In this document: positions 45,354 to 53,750 of the stretch, piece by piece
How the letters are laid out: each line of letters opens with the position of its first letter
How positions within the stretch are numbered: position 1 is the stretch's first letter
NCBI GenBank assembly: GCA_051251645.1
Contig: JBPOEY010000002.1
Span: forward strand, 372,001 to 436,000
Direction: 5' to 3'
DNA length: 64,000 bases
DNA from: Litorimonas sp051251645
Lineage (GTDB): Bacteria > Pseudomonadota > Alphaproteobacteria > Caulobacterales > Maricaulaceae
Position numbers and translations under genes: made by a program
The notes under the pieces: generated by a model
What the model was told of the DNA's origin: nothing
Database searches by the model: none
Seen by the model: the letters and a program-made list of their open reading frames with translations, nothing else

Positions 45354-46229
45354 TCAAGGCTCCGGTTCGAAAACGCGCACAGCTAATATCATGTGGGACG
45401 AAATCGCCGCGCGTTTCATACCTTCGGAATTATAGGGCATGATGATGTTGCCCGCCCGGTCGATGGCAATGATGCCGCCATCGCCGCCAAACGTTTTGAC
45501 CCTGTCCAAAGTCGCGTGCGCGGCCGCGTTCATATCCGTGCCGCCATAACGCATTTGCGCGGCAATATCGTGGGCGGCACAAGCGCGGATAAACGGCTCG
45601 CCGTGTCCCGTGCAAGAGATCGCAACTTGATCATCGGCCCATGTACCAATGCCAATGAGCGGTGTGTCGCCAACGCGACCGGGGCGTTTATTGAAAATAC
45701 CGCCTGTCGACGTCGCCGCAGCCAACCGCCCGTTGAGGTCTAACGCAACAGCGCCGACTGTGCCGTGATCAGCATTCTCAGCACCGGACCCATGACCTTC
45801 ATGCTCGGTATAATATCCGTCGGGGTCGTCGACACTGTCGAGTCCGTTGGCCAGTGCGAAGTCACGCGCACCTGAGCCCGTCATCATCACATGGCGGCCG
45901 TCATCTAGAATAAGTCGCGCCGCTTTGACCGGGCTGACAATATTTTGAATCGCGGACACGGCCCCAGCTTGCTGGGTCGCCCCATCCATGATGCTGGCAT
46001 CGAGTTCGAATATACCGTTCGTGTTCGGCGCGGATCCCTTGCCCGCCACATAGAGACCAGACGCCTCCAACTGCTCGACCATCTCCGTCACAACATCCAG
46101 GGCGCTCCCTCCGGCTTTGAGACGTTCGTCGCCCAGCGTGATCAATTCGCGCATGTGACGGTTTTGAACCGTGTAATCCGTTCCGGGCTGAGCGCCCGCA
46201 CCGCCATGGATGACAAGTGCATGGGTCAT
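45354..46229 (-). CDS. Isoaspartyl peptidase/L-asparaginase (Ntn-hydrolase)
   Basis: 291 residues, family T2. The N-terminal core starts with ALVIHGGAGAQPG (4-16), NTNGIFELDASIMDG spans 69-83, and HGTVGAVALD carries the autoprocessing/catalytic Thr157. TSTGGIFNKRPGRVGDTPLIG (20 or so residues, in two parts: TSTGGIFNK and RPGRVGDTPLIG) and ISCTGHGEPFIRA are conserved. It cleaves beta-aspartyl dipeptides; beta-Asp-Arg from cyanophycinase is the likely substrate here. The precursor is expected to cut itself before Thr157. It converges with the broken small gene. Confidence 0.93.
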   Translation of the reverse strand: MTHALVIHGGAGAQPGTDYTVQNRHMRELITLGDERLKAGGSALDVVTEMVEQLEASGLYVAGKGSAPNTNGIFELDASIMDGATQQAGAVSAIQNIVSPVKAARLILDDGRHVMMTGSGARDFALANGLDSVDDPDGYYTEHEGHGSGAENADHGTVGAVALDLNGRLAAATSTGGIFNKRPGRVGDTPLIGIGTWADDQVAISCTGHGEPFIRACAAHDIAAQMRYGGTDMNAAAHATLDRVKTFGGDGGIIAIDRAGNIIMPYNSEGMKRAAISSHMILAVRVFEPEP

Positions 46230-46394
46230 GAAGAGTCCTAAGAAAATCTGAATCGTTTTGACGTCGTAAAACGACCTATCACACAGTTTATAGCAAAATT
46301 CGTCAAGAGGTCGCAGGGATTAAATGGACCACCCACTGACGTCCCGCAGTCAGCTAGACTTGCGTTCTCTCGCTTACTCCTTAGGGGAGCGCGC

Positions 46395-47978
46395 ATGTTA
46401 TCGATTACTGATCTTGACTATGCCGTTCAGGGCCGTCCCTTGTTCAAAAATGCGAGCGCGCAGATTGCGGCGGGGTGGAAGGTTGGCTTGATTGGGCGCA
46501 ATGGGACGGGGAAATCAACCCTGCTCCGCCTCATTCGCGAAGAAGTCGAACACCCAACGAAAGACGCGTCTATTCGCCTGAATAGAGGGGCGCGCCTCGG
46601 CTGGGTTGCACAAGAGGTTGAGGCGACGGATGACACCATCATGGATGTCGTGCTCGCCGCCGATCAAGAACGTCATCGCTTGATGAAAGAGTCCGAGACC
46701 GAGACCGATCCGGACAAATTGGGCGAAATCTATGAGCGTCTGACAGACATGGATGCGTGGAACGCCGATACGCGCGCGGCCATCGTGCTCATGGGTTTGG
46801 GATTCAAGACCGAAGACTTTCACCGCGCGACACGAGAGTTTTCTGGCGGTTGGCGGATGCGCGCCGCGATTGCGGGCGTTCTTGTTTCTGAGCCTGACGT
46901 CTTGTTGCTGGACGAACCAACGAACTATCTTGATCTCGAGGGCGCGACATGGCTCGAAGGCTATATTCGTAAATATCCGCACACGGTCATTATGGTCAGC
47001 CATGACCGTGAATTGCTCAACCGCTCTGTCACCCACACGCTGGCGTTAGAACATCAACAATTGATGATCACGACGGGCGGCTATGATGATTGGATGACCT
47101 TACGCGCCGCAAAAACCGCACAGCTCACGGCCCAAAAAACCAAACAAGACGCGGATAAAGCGCACCTGCAAGCATTTGTGGATCGGTTTAAAGCGAAAGC
47201 GTCAAAAGCCCGCCAAGCGCAGTCCCGCGTTAAGCAGCTCGAAAAAATGCAAGAGATTGCGATCCCAATCGCAGAGCGTACCACGCCGTTTTCCTTCCCA
47301 GCGCCCAAAGGCAAACTCGCACCGCCGATGTTGCAATTGGAAGACGCGGATTTGGGCTATGGCGACGACGCGAAAATACTCTCCAAAGTCAATTTGCGAC
47401 TCGACCCGGATGACCGCGTCGCCATCGTCGGGGCCAATGGACAGGGTAAGACGACGCTGGTCAAATCCATTGCCCAACGCTTGCCGCTCATTACCGGACA
47501 TCGCAAAGCGTCCGCCAGCTTGCGCATCGGTTACTTCTCGCAAGATCAGCTGGATGAACTGACAGCCGGGGAAACAGTTTTGGACCACATTGCGCAAAAA
47601 CTTCCGAAAGGTACAGCGCACAGTCAAGCGCGCGGCGCGGCTGCGGCGATGGGCTTCCCGCATGAAAAGGTCGAAACCAATGTTGAGAAATTATCGGGTG
47701 GTGAAAAAGTCCGGCTGTTGCTGGGACTCATGTCGCTCGATAAACCGCACGTTTTGATCTTGGACGAACCAACGTCGCACTTAGACATTGATAGCCGTGA
47801 AGCCCTCATTTACGCGCTCAATGATTTTCCAGGTGCCGTTCTATTGATTACCCACGACGTCTACCTCGCCGAAGCGACGGCAGACCGCCTCTGGCTCGTC
47901 AATAAGGGTCGCGCCAAACGCTACGACGGCGATCTACAAGATTATAAGAAACTGGTCATGCAAGCGGACCGGGCTTAA
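46395..47978 (+). CDS. ABC-F family ATPase
   Basis: 527 residues with two ATP-binding cassettes and no membrane segment, the ABC-F pattern. Cassette 1: Walker A GRNGTGKST (34-42), EFSGGWRMR signature, LLLDEPTNYLDLE. A charged linker of about 80 residues contains FKAKASKARQAQSRVKQLEK. Cassette 2: GANGQGKTT (346-354), KLSGGEKVRLLLGL, LILDEPTSHLDID. Members act on ribosomes in translation or antibiotic protection; the precise subfamily (YheS/Uup-like) is not fixed by what I can see. It is divergent from the isoaspartyl peptidase, with a 165-base promoter region. Confidence 0.92.
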   Translation: MLSITDLDYAVQGRPLFKNASAQIAAGWKVGLIGRNGTGKSTLLRLIREEVEHPTKDASIRLNRGARLGWVAQEVEATDDTIMDVVLAADQERHRLMKESETETDPDKLGEIYERLTDMDAWNADTRAAIVLMGLGFKTEDFHRATREFSGGWRMRAAIAGVLVSEPDVLLLDEPTNYLDLEGATWLEGYIRKYPHTVIMVSHDRELLNRSVTHTLALEHQQLMITTGGYDDWMTLRAAKTAQLTAQKTKQDADKAHLQAFVDRFKAKASKARQAQSRVKQLEKMQEIAIPIAERTTPFSFPAPKGKLAPPMLQLEDADLGYGDDAKILSKVNLRLDPDDRVAIVGANGQGKTTLVKSIAQRLPLITGHRKASASLRIGYFSQDQLDELTAGETVLDHIAQKLPKGTAHSQARGAAAAMGFPHEKVETNVEKLSGGEKVRLLLGLMSLDKPHVLILDEPTSHLDIDSREALIYALNDFPGAVLLITHDVYLAEATADRLWLVNKGRAKRYDGDLQDYKKLVMQADRA

Positions 47979-47984
47979 TCTCAG

Positions 47985-47997
47985 GCCTCTTTGAGGC
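47985..47997 (+). terminator. Short hairpin between convergent genes
   Basis: GCCTC-TTT-GAGGC, a 5-base stem with a 3-base loop, lies 7 bases after the ABC-F stop and just before the end of the convergent oxidoreductase gene. Too short to be sure; it could serve both directions. Confidence 0.25.
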
Positions 47998-48005
47998 GAT
48001 CAGCG

Positions 48006-49220
48006 CTATTCCATCTCAAACGTGAGCCCGGCGTGGTCGCGTAAGCGGGTGATCAGCGCATCCCCCATCAGAGTCGCAGGTGTCCAGAACCCGCCCGGTA
48101 CGCTGTCCGGAATATCGTGGGCCAAACAGGCCGCGGCCTGCGCGAGCATTTTTGCTGTCGAGCCATAGCCGGGATCGCGGTCGCCCGTGACGCGCGCTTG
48201 CATCGTCTCGCCAGCGTCCGTTTCGCCCATAAAGAGAAGGTCGAACTCCCCTTCTAATTGCGCTTTTTCACTTGGCCCTTCACCTGGCTTCGGCAGAACA
48301 AATCTTTCCAACGCCCAGCGCACGGGCGGCACGACCAGCGCGACCATAAAGCCGCCCATCCCCCAAGCACTAGCCCTCGCCATACGTTTTCCGCGGCCGC
48401 CTTTTCCCGTCACCACCGCTTCTTCATACAAAAATTCAGCGCCGTAACCTTTATTACTCAAGGCATTTGAGCGGTGCACGACACGCGTATTGATCGCCGC
48501 CATGACGAAGGGCGCGATCCAGCTGCCATATTCCTCATCATAGGCGACGGTCACATCAGGCTGGCGCGCTGAAAACCCATGATCAGGCGGACACAGACTA
48601 TAAGGGTCTTTGAGCTGCTTGCGCAGATCCGCGTCGCTGGCCGCTTCCTTCACCATATTGATAATACTGGCGACGGTCCCGCCCGATGGGCCGCCTTTCA
48701 TTTTGACGACCCGCATATTAATTCTGTCGAGCGTTTCGCCATAAGTTTTTAGCGCGTTGTGCTGTAAGAAATGCACGCCCAGATCGGATGGAATGGAGTC
48801 AAAACCGCAGCAATGCACAATCAGTGCGCCGGATTGTTTGGCCGTATCTTCATATTGTTCCTGCATTTTTCGGATCCATTGTGGTTCCCCGCTAAGATCA
48901 CAATAATGCGTGCCGGACTCAGCGCAGGCCTTCACCAATGCGTCGCCATAAAGCGCATATGGACCGACGGTTGAGATGACGACTTTGGTGCGCGCACACA
49001 TGGCCTGCAAAGCCGCCTCGTCCGTCGCATCAGCCACAATTATCTCAATATCGGTGAGTCCGACATCTTCACTGAGTGTTTCTAATTTTGTTTTTGAGCG
49101 CCCCGCAATCGCCCAGCGCGTAGATCCATCACTGAATTTCTCGCTCATATAGCGCGTCATAATTTGACCGACAAAGCTGGTCGCACCGAAAACGATGATA
49201 TCGAATGCCGTGTCTGCCAT
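48006..49220 (-). CDS. Saccharopine dehydrogenase-like oxidoreductase
   Basis: 404 residues from the ATG at 49220 (an earlier TTG at 49250 gives a non-family N-terminus). Resembles SCCPDH/trans-acting enoyl reductase-type proteins: DIIVFGATSFVGQIM (6-20), VISTVGPYALYGDALVKACAE (here in parts), HYCDLSGEPQWI, and CCGFDSIPSDLGV. The dinucleotide fold is clear; the substrate is unknown, often lipid- or quinone-related in relatives. One hydrophobic segment (AWGMGGFMVALVVPPVRWA) may contact the membrane. It stands alone on the minus strand between the ABC-F gene and the efflux operon. Confidence 0.85.
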   Translation of the reverse strand: MADTAFDIIVFGATSFVGQIMTRYMSEKFSDGSTRWAIAGRSKTKLETLSEDVGLTDIEIIVADATDEAALQAMCARTKVVISTVGPYALYGDALVKACAESGTHYCDLSGEPQWIRKMQEQYEDTAKQSGALIVHCCGFDSIPSDLGVHFLQHNALKTYGETLDRINMRVVKMKGGPSGGTVASIINMVKEAASDADLRKQLKDPYSLCPPDHGFSARQPDVTVAYDEEYGSWIAPFVMAAINTRVVHRSNALSNKGYGAEFLYEEAVVTGKGGRGKRMARASAWGMGGFMVALVVPPVRWALERFVLPKPGEGPSEKAQLEGEFDLLFMGETDAGETMQARVTGDRDPGYGSTAKMLAQAAACLAHDIPDSVPGGFWTPATLMGDALITRLRDHAGLTFEME

Positions 49221-49335
49221 GGTGTCTCTCGCGGGAAAATGAAAACTCAACTGTCTGTCTAAGAACGTGAGTTAGCATTTTATGGAACAGTTTGAACACC
49301 GCCCATTCCGCCACACTTTAATGTCAGGGCGCAGC

Positions 49336-50787
49336 CTACTGACAGAGTGATCCAACATCCGTTGATTTAGGCGAACCAACCTGCAGCATCGGATCAACCG
49401 CCAGAGCTCCCAAGGCCGCGATATGAACTTTTACGCCTTCGGACCAATCGAGAACACGACTCTGCCTGGCGTTCAAACCGTTGCTTTGCTCTCGGATCAG
49501 ATCGAACGCGCTTGCCGCCCCTGTATCATATTGCGCCTGCGTAATGCGGGTCACGCGTTGTTGGGCTTCTTCTTGAAGGCGCTGGATTTCGATCTGACGC
49601 ATATTTTGCGACTGGCGCGTGAGTATCCGTTCAATATCTTCCAAGGCCGCGAGCACTGTCTGTTGATAGCCGATGATCGTCTGACGTTCGGCGATTTCGG
49701 CCTGCGCGATCGCTCGGGTGCGGTCGCCATTGTCATAGAGCAAAACCGACATGGCAGCCCCGATCGACGCACTGATCCCATCGGTCGTCACGAGGTCAAA
49801 AAGCGAGAGCGAAGATTGGGTGGTTGAGCCGGACACGCTTAAGTTCGGCAACCACGCCTTTCGCGCCGTATCAAGGGAGAGGCCCGCACGAACGATGCCG
49901 CACTCGGCTGAGCGAATATCAGGCCGCCGAATGAGCACATCGGCGGGCGCGTGTGGCATAATCCGGGGAAGGTCAAACGTCTGAAATGGTCGTGGTTCGA
50001 GGGTGAACTCATGCGGAGGCAGGCCGAGCAAAAGCGCCAGTCGGCGTTCAAGGTCCGCACGCGTGGCACGTGATGCCTCTAACGTCCCGAGAAGACGCTG
50101 AATACTCACTCGGATTTGATCCACGCTGAGCCGGGTTATGGCCCCCGCTTGAAGCCTAACCTCTGACAAGCGTAACTGTTCACCTTGTATCTCAATCTGA
50201 TGCTCTTGCAGCCGGATGACTTCATCGCGGACCCGAAGATCAATATAGACATTGGCGATTGCCTGCGCCGTGCTGATGCGAAGTGCCTTATTTTGTATCT
50301 GCTGCTGTTCAACCGAGAGGTCTGATTGTGTCACATTGTTTCGAATACGGCCCCATAGATCGACTTGATATTGAGCACCCCCACCGAAGGAATAACTGTC
50401 AAACGGGTCTCCGGTTCGCGATTGGGTGACGCTCGCACTGCCGCGCCCGAGAGACAAGCGTGGCCGCAAAGCGGTTTCAGCCTGTTCAAGACCGATCAAC
50501 CCAGACTCAAGTCGCAGAAGCGCCGCCTCGATCGATAAGTTTCCGTTTAAGCCTTGCGCAATCAAGTCTTGTAAAACGGGATCATCCAAAGCCTGCCAAG
50601 ACGGAATACCCGGCACGACTTGCGTTGTTTCGCTCTGCCATTCAGGCGGCGTTAGACTCGCGAGCGTCGTCGCCGCGGTTTCCATTCCTCCTCCTGAGCT
50701 TCCTCCCAGAAAGGGGGCATGCGCACAGGCTGACAAGAGCAGAGCCCCAACGAGTATTGTCCCCTGCCGCCTAAGCATCGGGGGCAT
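49336..50787 (-). CDS. NodT/TolC-type outer-membrane efflux lipoprotein
   Basis: About 480 residues from the ATG at 50787 or 50778, with a lipoprotein signal (VGALLLSAC). The body is two long helical repeats typical of TolC-like channels, with LIAQGLNGNLSIEAALLRLE and VDLWGRIRNNV (family motif) in the first half. ADVLIRRPDIRSAECGI, the R-RPD-[IV] motif of NodT-family proteins, is in the second. It forms the outer-membrane exit for the HlyD/ABC exporter upstream and overlaps the end of that adaptor gene by 8-17 bases. Upstream codons that could extend the frame lie inside the adaptor. Confidence 0.92.
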   Translation of the reverse strand: MPPMLRRQGTILVGALLLSACAHAPFLGGSSGGGMETAATTLASLTPPEWQSETTQVVPGIPSWQALDDPVLQDLIAQGLNGNLSIEAALLRLESGLIGLEQAETALRPRLSLGRGSASVTQSRTGDPFDSYSFGGGAQYQVDLWGRIRNNVTQSDLSVEQQQIQNKALRISTAQAIANVYIDLRVRDEVIRLQEHQIEIQGEQLRLSEVRLQAGAITRLSVDQIRVSIQRLLGTLEASRATRADLERRLALLLGLPPHEFTLEPRPFQTFDLPRIMPHAPADVLIRRPDIRSAECGIVRAGLSLDTARKAWLPNLSVSGSTTQSSLSLFDLVTTDGISASIGAAMSVLLYDNGDRTRAIAQAEIAERQTIIGYQQTVLAALEDIERILTRQSQNMRQIEIQRLQEEAQQRVTRITQAQYDTGAASAFDLIREQSNGLNARQSRVLDWSEGVKVHIAALGALAVDPMLQVGSPKSTDVGSLCQ

Positions 50788-51709
50788 CAGCTTTACGGAA
50801 TTGGACGAGCACTGTCTTACCAAGGCGGAACGGAATATCTTCCGCCTCAATCACAACATCGACGGTATTGCTCTGCGCGCGCCCGTTGGTTTCAGCGGCG
50901 GAAAAGACAGCACCAATCTGGACAACAACACCCCGGCGACGGTCCTTGCTACGGTTATTGGCGGCAAAATCGACGATCTGTCCGATATACACGGAATCGA
51001 TATCGTCTTCTCGAACCTTAGCTCGCAAGCGTTTAGGTGCATCAGGAATGATTGAGAACGCGGTTGAAATATTCTCCGCTGAGACCCCCGCACCCGCTGT
51101 GACTGCGGCCGTCAGGATCCGTCCATCGACCGGCGAGATGACCCGACGTTGCGCGAGATTAAAGCGCGCGGTTTCCAATTGTGTTTGAGCCCGCTCCATA
51201 GAGTTTCCGTTGGTCGCAATGGCCAATTCCGTCTTCGTCAGATTATCTTGCTGTGTCTCAAGCTGCTGTTGCGAAATGGCGTCCTGTTCGCGTTGAGTCG
51301 CGGCGCGTTCGACATTACGGCGCGCAATGTCCAGATCAAGCGCACTGCGTTCCTGTTTTAATACCTCATTCTCGACGGCAATTTCGGCTAATCGGAGAGC
51401 AATTCGATCATCCCGATCTTCTTGGAGCGCCAGCACCTGACCTTGTTTCACCTGATCGCCCTCCGCCACAAGAACTTCCTTGATGGTTCCTGTGCGGTTA
51501 GCGGAGACCAGAACGATCCCGCCCTCGACTTCTACCACAGCGTTTTGTGAGAGGGCGTAGGGCGATGAAGGCGCCAAGGTCGGCGCCAGCGTTACCCCTT
51601 CTTCTTGCTCCGAGGCGCGGTTCAGATACGCGTTCGCTATCACGGCTACCACCGCAATGATCGCGAGCCAGACCCAGAGATTAGTTAACAGCCTACCGAG
51701 ACGTCGCAT
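50771..51709 (-). CDS. HlyD-family membrane-fusion adaptor
   Basis: 312 residues from the ATG at 51709, chosen because AGGAGGG lies 5 bases upstream and gives a normal N-terminal anchor: LTNLWVWLAIIAVVAVIANAYL. The biotinyl-lipoyl-like part shows GIVLVSANRTGTIKEVLVAEGD, in two parts (GIVLVSANRTGT, IKEVLVAEGD), and VISPVDGRILT lies after the helical hairpin. It bridges the inner-membrane ABC permease to the outer-membrane channel. It overlaps the ATPase gene by 17 bases at its start and the channel gene at its end, so all four genes form one operon. Confidence 0.9.
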   Translation of the reverse strand: MRRLGRLLTNLWVWLAIIAVVAVIANAYLNRASEQEEGVTLAPTLAPSSPYALSQNAVVEVEGGIVLVSANRTGTIKEVLVAEGDQVKQGQVLALQEDRDDRIALRLAEIAVENEVLKQERSALDLDIARRNVERAATQREQDAISQQQLETQQDNLTKTELAIATNGNSMERAQTQLETARFNLAQRRVISPVDGRILTAAVTAGAGVSAENISTAFSIIPDAPKRLRAKVREDDIDSVYIGQIVDFAANNRSKDRRRGVVVQIGAVFSAAETNGRAQSNTVDVVIEAEDIPFRLGKTVLVQFRKADAPDA

Positions 51710-52433
51710 GGGAGCCCTCCTCTTCACTATCGCCCGTAATCCGACCGTCTTCGATATGAAGAATTCGGTCTGCATGAGGCACAAGCCGTTCGTCATGGGT
51801 GACACACAAGATCATGGCGTTGTGTCGTGCTGCAGCCCGCTTAAGCAACTCGGCTATGTTCGCCCCGTTCTTGCCATCAAGGGCCGACGTCGGTTCGTCA
51901 CAAAATATCAGTGTCGGTTTTTTGGCGAGCATTCGGGCGATCGCGACGCGTTGGTTTTGCCCGCCCGACATTTCACTCGGCCTTGATTCTTGTCGATCCG
52001 CCAGACCAACCCAGTCCAGTGCTTCGCACGCCGCACGTTTGGCCTCGCCTGCGGACCACCCTAAAAAGGTCAAAGGCAAGGCGATCTGATCCCGTGCGCC
52101 TAGGGCCGGGAATAGCCCACCACTCTGAAACACGAATCCGCAGTAATCGCGACGAAACCGGGTGATTTGTCGGCTGGACCGGGACCAAAGATCCTGATCC
52201 GATGCGATGACCTGCCCTGAATCCGGGGCTTGGAGCCCACCCAGTGCCGCAATCATCGAGGATTTCCCAGAGCCGGACGGCCCCATTAGAAGAGTCATTT
52301 GCCCTCTGCGCAAAGTGAGCGACACATTATCCAGCGCGACCACGCGTTGCCGACCCTCGCCAAAAACTTTGCCAAGTCCCTGTGTCTGGATCGCTATGTT
52401 CGTGGCCACCGACGTCTGCGCCAGCCCCGTCAT
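51693..52433 (-). CDS. ABC exporter ATPase (DevA/LolD type)
   Basis: 246 residues. Walker A MGPSGSGKSSM, Q-loop FVFQSGGLFPAL, signature EMSGGQNQRVAIA, Walker B LIFCDEPTSALD, and switch His in CVTHDERLV. The family is the MacB/LolD/DevA branch, which works with FtsX-type permeases. It overlaps the permease stop by 4 bases (ATGA) and continues into the adaptor gene. With HlyD and NodT-type partners it would drive a tripartite exporter; its substrate is not shown by sequence. Confidence 0.93.
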   Translation of the reverse strand: MTGLAQTSVATNIAIQTQGLGKVFGEGRQRVVALDNVSLTLRRGQMTLLMGPSGSGKSSMIAALGGLQAPDSGQVIASDQDLWSRSSRQITRFRRDYCGFVFQSGGLFPALGARDQIALPLTFLGWSAGEAKRAACEALDWVGLADRQESRPSEMSGGQNQRVAIARMLAKKPTLIFCDEPTSALDGKNGANIAELLKRAAARHNAMILCVTHDERLVPHADRILHIEDGRITGDSEEEGSHATSR

Positions 52434-53602
52434 CGCAGCAGATCCTGCGGCTTCATTTTAAAAATGGCTGTCAGGGATATAATACCCGCCACGAAGGCCG
52501 CTGCAAGAATCGCGGCGCTAACGTAGCCAACCACTTTGAGCGTGACATACATATCAATCCCTCGGACCAACAAACCGACTTTTATACCGAGCATCGCGCA
52601 ATAGGAGACACCAACACCCAGCACACCAACCCAGAAAGCCTGTTCCATCGCCGTGCTGATGAGATGACGTGAGGGAATCCCAAGTGCCCGCATCGTTGCG
52701 AATTGCTGAGACTGGGTCAGGATGGCCGAACGGAGCGTTTGCACAATAATAAATAGCGGAATCATGACTGCGAAAAGGGCGACAACCAGAAAGCCCTGCA
52801 CCTGTTTGCTCTCGAGGATCCCGTCCATAGATAATGAGCGGACAAGCTCTTCCGGTGTGATGGCTTCAAACGGCGTGCCATTAAACTGAAGATTGAGACG
52901 CTGCTTAGCGATCTCTGGGGAGACAGTCGCTGGTACACCAACGCCAATCATAGACAGGCGACTGCCGACCATAACGGCCCCACCCCCAAAGCTGATAGAG
53001 GGCGATGAGGGGGAAAAAAGACGCCCCGTCTCAGGGCTAACAAACCCATACCCTGTTCGAGACCCGACAAACCCCCGGTTAATGGCCGCGTCGAAGAATC
53101 CAACAATTTCTAGGCCAAAATCCTTTCCCGGATTCCATAGAATATTGCCAAGTTCTAGTCCGTATTTCTCTTGCAAGGGCGCCGAGACAATGATTGTCCC
53201 CGGTATTGTTAGCGCTTGCTTGGCCTCTGATGAGATGAACCGAGGCACCAGCATTATGTTTTCATCGAGTTCAATCTCAGCAATTGTGAGGCGTTTGCCC
53301 TCATCATCAATCATGACGGTTTGCGGGCGTGGGCGTCCTGCATACGGCTCTGCCACAGCGATATCTTCATAGACGTCGATGTCGTTCAGCAGCTGATGCA
53401 GCGCATTGCTATTATTACGCCCACTCGCGCGAATATAGAGATCAACATCTATACTGCGCTCATAGGCTGTGAAGCTGCGGATATTTGCCGCCGATATCCC
53501 AACGGCAACGTAAATTAGACAACCCGATAGCGCGAGAACGGACACGGCTGACAGAAAGAGCCGCCAGTGAAAGCCAACATTAGAGCGGGCGAGCGACGTC
53601 AT
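52430..53602 (-). CDS. FtsX/DevC-type ABC permease
   Basis: 390 residues with one N-terminal transmembrane segment (LFLSAVSVLALSGCLIYVAVG), a large periplasmic domain of about 200 residues, and three C-terminal segments (VQGFLVVALFAVMIPLFIIV, AFWVGVLGVGVSYCAMLGI, AAILAAAFVAGIISL). FATMRALGIPSRHL is the conserved cytoplasmic coupling loop of the FtsX/MacB/DevC family. It is the first gene of a minus-strand operon: permease, ATPase, adaptor, outer-membrane factor, all overlapping. Confidence 0.9.
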   Translation of the reverse strand: MTSLARSNVGFHWRLFLSAVSVLALSGCLIYVAVGISAANIRSFTAYERSIDVDLYIRASGRNNSNALHQLLNDIDVYEDIAVAEPYAGRPRPQTVMIDDEGKRLTIAEIELDENIMLVPRFISSEAKQALTIPGTIIVSAPLQEKYGLELGNILWNPGKDFGLEIVGFFDAAINRGFVGSRTGYGFVSPETGRLFSPSSPSISFGGGAVMVGSRLSMIGVGVPATVSPEIAKQRLNLQFNGTPFEAITPEELVRSLSMDGILESKQVQGFLVVALFAVMIPLFIIVQTLRSAILTQSQQFATMRALGIPSRHLISTAMEQAFWVGVLGVGVSYCAMLGIKVGLLVRGIDMYVTLKVVGYVSAAILAAAFVAGIISLTAIFKMKPQDLLR

Positions 53603-53726
53603 TTCACTCGACGTCTACTCAGACTATAAGGCTGGACACAACGCGTCAGATCATCACTCTTCGTCGCTGTTTCGACCCCGCGCATAATAAACTCCCGTTT
53701 TATCATGACCTTTTTAAACAGAAACT

Positions 53727-53743
53727 CCCTCGCGGTGCGAGGG
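53727..53743 (-). terminator. Terminator after the M16 protease gene
   Basis: A perfect 7-base inverted repeat CCCTCGC-GGT-GCGAGGG lies just past the stop of the M16 gene on the minus strand. In that direction a T-rich stretch (TTTCTGTTT) follows. It fits an intrinsic terminator closing the receptor/protease gene group. Confidence 0.6.
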
Positions 53744-53750
53744 CCAATCC

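Noticed and set aside
51799..52461. Several plus-strand frames opposite the exporter genes
   Set aside because: They lie antisense to clear ABC ATPase and adaptor motifs, and look like composition artefacts of G+C-rich DNA.
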